Positions 58,719-64,000 of a stretch of DNA of 64,000 nt are shown in pieces. The translations under genes and the position numbers were made by a program. The DNA is from PALSA-1440 sp050011195 (lineage in GTDB: Bacteria; Verrucomicrobiota; Verrucomicrobiia; Limisphaerales; UBA8199). A model generated the notes under the pieces. The model ran no database searches. It saw only the letters and a program-made list of their open reading frames with translations, and was not told the DNA's origin. The DNA is taken from contig JBEKJO010000005.1 of the NCBI GenBank assembly GCA_050011195.1, forward strand, positions 12,451-76,450, read 5' to 3'. Numbering within the stretch: position 1 is the stretch's first letter; every line of letters begins with the position of its first letter.

Positions 58719-60179
58719 ATGGCAGTCCAGAACCGCATTGTTAAGGTCCAGAAGCGCAATCGCGCGTTGGTGAAGTTCGATGACACCCGCATCCGGCGGG
58801 CCATTTTCCACGCGGCGGCGTCCATTGGCGGCTTCCAGCAGGACCTCGTGCCCGGCGTCAACGAGACGATCTTCCAGGCCCACGGGACTGACGACAAGAT
58901 CGCCGAGTTTCTGGCCGATGCGGTGGTGGTCTGCCTCAATTCCGACCCGCACCACCTGATTTCCAATTTCCCGCCGACCATCGAGATGATTCAGGACGAA
59001 GTGCTCCACGCCCTGCGCAGTTACGGCTTCCAGAACACCGCCGACGCCTATGAATGCTATCGCTGGGGCCGGCATTGGCTGCGGGAGGGGGCCATTACCG
59101 CCGATAACTTTGTCGGCAACGGCTTTCCGCGAGCGCAGATGGACCAGACGCTGGCCTGGAACCGGCAGCACGGCTGCGACACGGTCGCCGGGCTCAATGA
59201 AATCGTCCGCAGCGGGAAGATCAAACCGCTGGTGGACGAATCGCTCGCCCTTTACGAGAGTTCACTCGATGAGGGTGCGCAGAAGGTCATGCGACGCCTC
59301 AACGCCGGCGACAAGCTGCGCATGATGTGGGTCAGCGGCCCGAGTTCTTCGGGCAAGACTACCACCACCGTCAAGCTCACCGAACGCCTCCAGAAGGAGG
59401 GCTTGCGCTTTCTGATGCTCAATCTCGACGACTACTTCTGGTCGCTGGTCGAGCATCCCACCGATTGGATCAACGACCGCAACTACGAAACCCCCGAAGC
59501 GCTGGACATTCAGTTGCTCAACCGTCACCTCGCCGGCTTGCTGGCCGGGGAAACGATTGAGAAACCGATCTACAGTTTCAAGGAAGGCCGCCGCACCGCC
59601 ACCAAATCCATTAAGCTGGAGCCGGACCAGATTCTCCTGCTCGATTGCCTGCATGGGCTGTACCCGCCCATCACCGAAGGCATCCCGGCCTCGTCCCAGT
59701 TCCGCCTCTACATCGAGACTCAGAACGTCCTCTACGAAGGCGACGGCAGCAGCGGGCGGCGCACGCATTTCACCGACGTGCGTTTGCTGCGGCGAATGTT
59801 GCGCGACGCGCAGCACCGCAACCACAGCCCGCTGCTCACCATCCTGCACTGGCATTACGTCCGCTCCGGCGAACTGTTCAGCATCATCCCCTTGAGCGGT
59901 TTGGCCGATCACGTCGTTAACGGCGGATTCCCGTTCGACCTGCCGGCCCTCAAGCCGTTCTTCTGCGGCCCGGAAGGTTACCTGCCCCGCGCCGAGGATT
60001 TTCAATCCTATGCCGGCTTCCTGGATGCCCGCATCCGCTATGACCGGGTGCAGCATCTGCTGGAATCGGTCGAGGCCCTGGGCAAGGAACAGGTCCGGAG
60101 CTACAACATCATCCCCGGGGACGCCGTGATCCGCGAATTCATCGGCGGCAGCACCATCCAGATACCGCATAATGAGTAA
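58719..60179 (+). CDS. ATP-cone fused to a uridine kinase/phosphoribulokinase-like kinase
   Basis: 486 residues. The N-terminal ~100 residues have an ATP-cone pattern (VQKRNRALVKFDDTRIRRAI ... EVLHALRSYGFQNTADAYE), the allosteric module of ribonucleotide reductases and NrdR. The C-terminal ~290 residues are a P-loop kinase of the uridine kinase/phosphoribulokinase group: Walker A GPSSSGKT (207-214), LNLDDYFW and DCLHGLYPP. Predicted to phosphorylate a nucleoside or a phosphosugar under nucleotide control. The combination is rare to my knowledge. Confidence 0.75.
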   Translation: MAVQNRIVKVQKRNRALVKFDDTRIRRAIFHAAASIGGFQQDLVPGVNETIFQAHGTDDKIAEFLADAVVVCLNSDPHHLISNFPPTIEMIQDEVLHALRSYGFQNTADAYECYRWGRHWLREGAITADNFVGNGFPRAQMDQTLAWNRQHGCDTVAGLNEIVRSGKIKPLVDESLALYESSLDEGAQKVMRRLNAGDKLRMMWVSGPSSSGKTTTTVKLTERLQKEGLRFLMLNLDDYFWSLVEHPTDWINDRNYETPEALDIQLLNRHLAGLLAGETIEKPIYSFKEGRRTATKSIKLEPDQILLLDCLHGLYPPITEGIPASSQFRLYIETQNVLYEGDGSSGRRTHFTDVRLLRRMLRDAQHRNHSPLLTILHWHYVRSGELFSIIPLSGLADHVVNGGFPFDLPALKPFFCGPEGYLPRAEDFQSYAGFLDARIRYDRVQHLLESVEALGKEQVRSYNIIPGDAVIREFIGGSTIQIPHNE

Positions 60180-60191
60180 CCCTGTCTGCAC

Positions 60192-60674
60192 ATGAGAACA
60201 TTTCTGGCGCTGGTATTGGGCATCGCCTTCGGGGGTGCGGCGGTTTGGTTCTATAGCATTTACCGGGACGATCCCCGTATGCGGTCCGCCGAGCAGAAGG
60301 TCGAAAACGCCGCCAAAACTACCCGGGACGCGGCTCAGGATACACTGCGCGTGCTCCACTTGCGCTCCGAGGACATCAAGGACGAGCTGGCCCGCACTGG
60401 GCGGGTTGTCCGCCGCGAGGCGCGCGCGGCCGGTCAGGCCATGGCCGACGCCACCGCCGACGCCCGCGTCACGGGCGCCATCAAAGCCAAGCTCCTTGCC
60501 AGCCGCGATCTCTCGGCGCTCAACATCTCGGTCAACACCACCGCCGGGGTGGTCACCCTGTCAGGCTTTGTGACCTCCAACGAGCATATCGGCAAAGCGA
60601 TTTTGCTGGCGATGGAGACCGACGGCGTGCGCGAGGTCGTGTCCACCCTCCAAGTGAAGCCCAAGGGTAAGTAA
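60192..60674 (+). CDS. BON-domain membrane or periplasmic protein
   Basis: 160 residues. An N-terminal hydrophobic helix (about 3-18) and a basic, coiled region; the BON domain (about 90-155) contains VTGAIKAKLLASRDLSAL, GVVTLSGFV and VREVVSTLQV. BON proteins bind membranes or phospholipids and help with osmotic stress. It ends 2 bp before hairpin element III. Confidence 0.82.
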   Translation: MRTFLALVLGIAFGGAAVWFYSIYRDDPRMRSAEQKVENAAKTTRDAAQDTLRVLHLRSEDIKDELARTGRVVRREARAAGQAMADATADARVTGAIKAKLLASRDLSALNISVNTTAGVVTLSGFVTSNEHIGKAILLAMETDGVREVVSTLQVKPKGK

Positions 60675-60676
60675 AT

Positions 60677-60746
60677 GGGAGGGCGAGCGTCCCCGCGAGC
60701 CCAAACATCTCCAGAATATGGGGCTCGCGGGGACGCTCGCCCTCCC
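60677..60746. repeat. Hairpin element III (26-bp perfect arms)
   Basis: Arms 60677-60702 and 60721-60746 are exact reverse complements of 26 bp (starting GGGAGGGCGAGCGTCCCCGC), loop 18 nt. It lies between the BON gene stop (60674) and the convergent infC stop (60777), where a bidirectional terminator would be useful. It lacks a T-run. Confidence 0.9.
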
Positions 60747-60776
60747 GGTGGGGGCCATCCGCGAAGCTCGTGACAA

Positions 60777-61424
60777 TTAAGAACCTGAAACCGGCGCAGG
60801 CGGCGGTTGTGGCGGCTCCGGCGATTGGGGTGGCTCCGTTGTCTCCGCCTGTCGGGGATTCTTGGCGCGCTTGTTGCGCGGCAGCGGGCTGAGCACGACG
60901 TTCAGGTCACGGTCGCCCACCATCTTCGGCGGCGAATCCGCCTGGCCCCACGCGGCGGCTTCTTTGATGAAACGGTTGACGACCTCAAAGCCGAATTCCG
61001 TGTGTGCCTTCTGCCGCCCGCGAAAGCGCAGCTTGACCCGGACCTTCATGTCCTCGCACAGGAAGTCGAGGGCATGACCCAGTTTGATCGCGAAATCGTG
61101 CGGATCAATCGTCGGCGAGAGCTGAATCTCCTTCATTTTGCTCGCCGACTGGCGGCCTTGTGAGTCCTTGCCCTTCTTGGCCTCCTCGTACATGAACTTG
61201 CCGTAATCCACGATCCGGCACACCGACGGCGTCGCGTTGGGCGCGATCTCCACCAGGTCCAGCCCCTTGCTCATGGCCAGCCGCAAGGCCTCGTTGAGCG
61301 ACATCACGCCGAGCTGCCGCTTGGTCTCGTCCAGCACCCGCACTTCGCGGGCACGGATCTTCCCGTTTCGGCGATGCAAGGGTTCCCGGGAATAATACGA
61401 ACGAGAAGGAAAGGGGCGGCTCAA
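60777..61424 (-). CDS. infC: Translation initiation factor IF-3
   Basis: 215 residues. N-terminal domain with REVRVLDETKRQLGVMSLNEAL, linker YGKFMYEEAKK, and a C-terminal domain with KMKEIQLSPTID and DMKVRVKLRFRGRQ. A Pro-rich C-terminal extension (about 185-215) is unusual. The start codon is TTG at 61424; an in-frame ATT lies seven codons upstream just after a stop, and IF-3 is known to use ATT in many bacteria, so the true start may be that. Confidence 0.95.
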   Translation of the reverse strand: MSRPFPSRSYYSREPLHRRNGKIRAREVRVLDETKRQLGVMSLNEALRLAMSKGLDLVEIAPNATPSVCRIVDYGKFMYEEAKKGKDSQGRQSASKMKEIQLSPTIDPHDFAIKLGHALDFLCEDMKVRVKLRFRGRQKAHTEFGFEVVNRFIKEAAAWGQADSPPKMVGDRDLNVVLSPLPRNKRAKNPRQAETTEPPQSPEPPQPPPAPVSGS

Positions 61425-61683
61425 TGAAGCCCCCCGGGCTGGAATTCATTCATGCGGCTATAATCTGCCAAGCTTGCTCGAACTGTGTAATTAATAACGA
61501 ATACACCTTCATTTTCGCACGCCCCCGCCGTCTGGCAAGCCCAATGTGGCGTGTGCTGGGGACGGGCGCACTCCGGCCCAGTCGCCTTCGGTGGTGGTCC
61601 CCACAAGCGCCCCACATGACCCCTTTGCCGGACTTTAGCCTTTTCTTTCCCCGGCTCGCCCTTAATCTTCAGCGCATTCGAGT

Positions 61684-63186
61684 ATGGGTTTAAGGCTGTT
61701 CAACACGCTGTCGCGCTCGGTGCAGGAATTCGTCCCGCTGGACCCCGCCGGGAAGACGGTTGGCCTGTACTGCTGCGGGCCGACGGTTTATGACTTCGCG
61801 CACATCGGCAATTGGCGCACCTTCATCTTCGGCGATCTGGTGCGCCGCTACCTGGACTTCAAAGGCTACACCGTTACGCAGGTGATGAACATCACGGACG
61901 TGGACGACAAGATCATCAAACGGGTCCGCGAGATCGGGACGCCGCTCCGGGAATTCACCGGCCAGTTCGAGGCGGCCTTTTTCGAGGACTTGAAGAGGCT
62001 GAACTGCCGATTGCCGGAGCAGACGCCGCGCGCGACCGAGCACATGGCGGAGATCATTTCGTTGATCGAGAAGCTGCTGGCGCGCGGACTGGCCTACCAG
62101 ACCCCGGACGGCTCGGTCTATTTCAGCATCGAGAAATACCGCGGCGGCGGCTCCCGGTATGGACAGTTGGTGAACCTCAACTTTGATGAGATGCGGGTGG
62201 GCGAGCGCGTGCGCAGCGATGAGTATGCGAAGGAGGCCGTCGCCGACTTCGCGCTCTGGAAGGCGCACGCGCCGGAGGACGGCGCGGTGTTCTGGCCCAG
62301 CCCGTGGGGCGAAGGCCGGCCCGGCTGGCACATCGAGTGCAGCGCCATGAGCATGAAGCTGCTCGGGCCGAGTTTCGACCTGCACTTGGGCGGCGAAGAC
62401 CTGATGTTCCCGCATCACGAGGATGAAATCGCGCAGAGCGAGGGCGCAGGGCTTCAGCCGGCTGGGCGGCCTTTCGTCAAATACTGGCTGCATGGCGCGC
62501 ACCTGCTCGTCGAAGGCAAGAAGATGAGCAAGTCGCTCGGCAACTTCTTCACTCTGCGCGACTTGCTGGCCAAGGACTTCAGAGGCCCCGAAATCCGCTA
62601 TGCACTGCTCACGGCACACTACCGGGAGACGTTTAATTTCACGCTGGAAGGCTTGCAGGCCGCGCGGACGTCGCTGGCGCGCATCAATGAATGCCTGACT
62701 AAGCTCCTTGAGTTTTTGGATGAAACGTCAGCCCAAATCTTTGTCACCCCAGACAAGGCTTTGCTTGACCAGTTCTCGGATGCCCTGGATGACGATTTGA
62801 ATATATCCAAGGCCTGGAGCGTTGTGTTCCAGTGGGTTCGCGGGCTGAACCGCTCCATCTCGGAGGGAAAGATGTCTAAGGAACAAGCGGCCATTGCATT
62901 CGGGACCTGGAAAAGCTTGGACGAAGTCTTGGGCTTGAACCTCACTCCAACAACTCCTTTGCGGATGAAAGAGCGGCCAGGCGTTGTGCCTTGCGGGTAT
63001 CTTGTCGACGTCGGCGGAGAGCAGGAGGCGCCAGCCGAGATCAAGCCTCTCTTAATGCAAAGAATGCAGGCTCGTGCCGCGAAGAACTTCAAGCTCGCCG
63101 ACGTGATTCGCGACCAGTTAAAGGCCAAAGGCTGGGTCGTGGAGGACACGCCGCAGGGTCAGAAGGCCAAGCCACTTGTGAAATGA
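61684..63186 (+). CDS. cysS: Cysteinyl-tRNA synthetase
   Basis: 500 residues, class I synthetase. CGPTVYDFAHIGN carries the HIGH-like motif and KKMSKSLGNF the KMSKS motif; zinc ligands are among the C/H residues near WHIECSAMS and the HHEDE segment. Stop overlaps the tmk start by 4 bp (ATGA). Confidence 0.96.
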   Translation: MGLRLFNTLSRSVQEFVPLDPAGKTVGLYCCGPTVYDFAHIGNWRTFIFGDLVRRYLDFKGYTVTQVMNITDVDDKIIKRVREIGTPLREFTGQFEAAFFEDLKRLNCRLPEQTPRATEHMAEIISLIEKLLARGLAYQTPDGSVYFSIEKYRGGGSRYGQLVNLNFDEMRVGERVRSDEYAKEAVADFALWKAHAPEDGAVFWPSPWGEGRPGWHIECSAMSMKLLGPSFDLHLGGEDLMFPHHEDEIAQSEGAGLQPAGRPFVKYWLHGAHLLVEGKKMSKSLGNFFTLRDLLAKDFRGPEIRYALLTAHYRETFNFTLEGLQAARTSLARINECLTKLLEFLDETSAQIFVTPDKALLDQFSDALDDDLNISKAWSVVFQWVRGLNRSISEGKMSKEQAAIAFGTWKSLDEVLGLNLTPTTPLRMKERPGVVPCGYLVDVGGEQEAPAEIKPLLMQRMQARAAKNFKLADVIRDQLKAKGWVVEDTPQGQKAKPLVK

Positions 63187-63842
63187 AAGTTCCATTCATC
63201 ACCTTTGAGGGCACGGAAGGCAGCGGGAAGACGACGCAGATTTCTTTGCTCGCAGACCGTCTGCGGTCGATGGGCCACCGAGTGCGCACCCTGCGCGAGC
63301 CGGGCGGCACTCCCATCGGGGAGGAAATCCGCCACACGCTCAAGCACAGCCCGGCCAACCACGCGATGACCCCGGAAGCCGAGCTGCTCCTCATGAACGC
63401 CAGCCGCGCGCAATTGGTCCGGGAGGTCATACGCCCGGCCCTCGCCGCCGGGGAGATTGTCTTGTGCGACCGCTTCTACGACTCCACCACGGCTTACCAG
63501 GGCTATGGGCGGCAATTGGATTTGCCGATGGTGAAAAGCATCATTGAGGTGGCCGTCGGTGATACCCGGCCGGATTTGACTTTGCTCTTTGTCGTCCCCC
63601 ACGATGTAAGCGAGGCCCGCCGCCTGGCCCGCCAGCCCACCCTCCCCCAACTCTTCAAGCGGGACCGGATGGAGGAGGCGGACCAAAGTTTCTTTGCGCG
63701 GGTAGCCCAAGGCTACCAGGCCATCGCCGCCGCCGAACCGCAACGGGTGCGGCAGTTTGACGCATCGGGAGATGTCGCCAAAATTCAAGCTGCCATTTGG
63801 GACTTGGTGCAGCCGCTCGTTAGGAAGCTGACCGTGATGTAA
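63183..63842 (+). CDS. tmk: Thymidylate kinase
   Basis: 219 residues. P-loop GTEGSGKTTQ (10-19), DR motif in CDRFYDST, and REPGGTPIGE. It makes dTDP from dTMP. Start ATG at 63183 in the ATGA overlap with cysS; the frame opens at 62991 only within cysS. The 158 bp after its stop hold no recognised gene. Confidence 0.93.
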   Translation: MKVPFITFEGTEGSGKTTQISLLADRLRSMGHRVRTLREPGGTPIGEEIRHTLKHSPANHAMTPEAELLLMNASRAQLVREVIRPALAAGEIVLCDRFYDSTTAYQGYGRQLDLPMVKSIIEVAVGDTRPDLTLLFVVPHDVSEARRLARQPTLPQLFKRDRMEEADQSFFARVAQGYQAIAAAEPQRVRQFDASGDVAKIQAAIWDLVQPLVRKLTVM

Positions 63843-64000
63843 CGGCAGCATCACGCCCCGCGAAGGTGTTTGTGCTAGCCTGACTTCCCCGACCATTTTT
63901 CAAAAAGCCCAATAAAGCAGGGGTTTTCGTGGTTTTATTGCCTACCGGTAGCAAGTATCGAACTGTGGTTTTCCTAAGGAATTTGAGGATTTTGCATGGC

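Noticed and set aside
63843..64000. Possible attachment site or terminator at the window end
   Set aside because: CCCAATAAAGCAGGGG resembles a weak stem but pairing is poor, and no tRNA or integrase is visible before the edge.

Overview
The window is a high-GC bacterial chromosome segment with ordinary housekeeping genes, about 50 protein genes, no complete rRNA or tRNA gene and no CRISPR array. The gene mix points to Verrucomicrobiota, most likely the Limisphaerales/Pedosphaera group. The clues are a sigma factor fused to a membrane-anchored extracytoplasmic domain, a prepilin C-terminal remnant of the H-X9-DG kind, secreted Ig-like and fibronectin-III proteins, a GHL10-type glycosidase, and a three-domain IspG. 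The taxon is an inference from gene content; no marker gene was compared.

Layout. 1-8.3 kb: pyruvate dehydrogenase operon on the minus strand (aceE, SDR, uxuA, E2, E3), divergent from a lipoate-protein ligase; two sugar-acid genes sit inside the operon. 8.3-15.4 kb: a 21-bp-period repeat array, exported proteins, an APC permease and a prepilin remnant. 15.6-23.2 kb: smc, a membrane-fused ECF sigma factor and a secreted glycosidase whose upstream DNA shares a 48-bp element with that of the sigma gene. 23.2-28.3 kb: two histidine kinases, two response regulators and small proteins. 28.5-32.7 kb: thiol-redox proteins (thioredoxin-like, DsbD-like) and a transglutaminase-like protein. 33-41.4 kb: an ACT protein, a GH13 protein and gltBD. 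41.4-46.2 kb: a decayed type II restriction-modification pair, C39 peptidase, SET-domain protein, pseudouridine synthase and thrH. 46.4-54.4 kb: purA-uppS-cdsA-dxr-rseP-ispG, an isoprenoid and envelope cluster. 54.5-63.8 kb: zinc-ribbon protein, an ECF sigma/anti-sigma pair, an ATP-cone kinase, BON protein, infC, cysS and tmk.

The most striking content is not a gene family but a layer of short repetitive DNA across the window. (1) Heptanucleotide tandem arrays of several unrelated units occur between genes and in frame inside smc, a histidine kinase, a GH13 gene and ispG. (2) One array type (GATTTAC) forms inverted ends around a small four-helix-bundle gene exactly between cdsA and dxr, supplying the dxr start codon; 1 kb away a 68-bp hairpin carries the same ends without a gene. 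(3) Three hairpins of 70-72-74 bp have perfect 26-27-bp arms and 18-22-nt loops but unrelated arm sequences; one lies in frame inside a pseudouridine synthase gene. Together they suggest a family of small hairpin elements, with the four-helix-bundle gene as a possible autonomous member. That interpretation is an inference.
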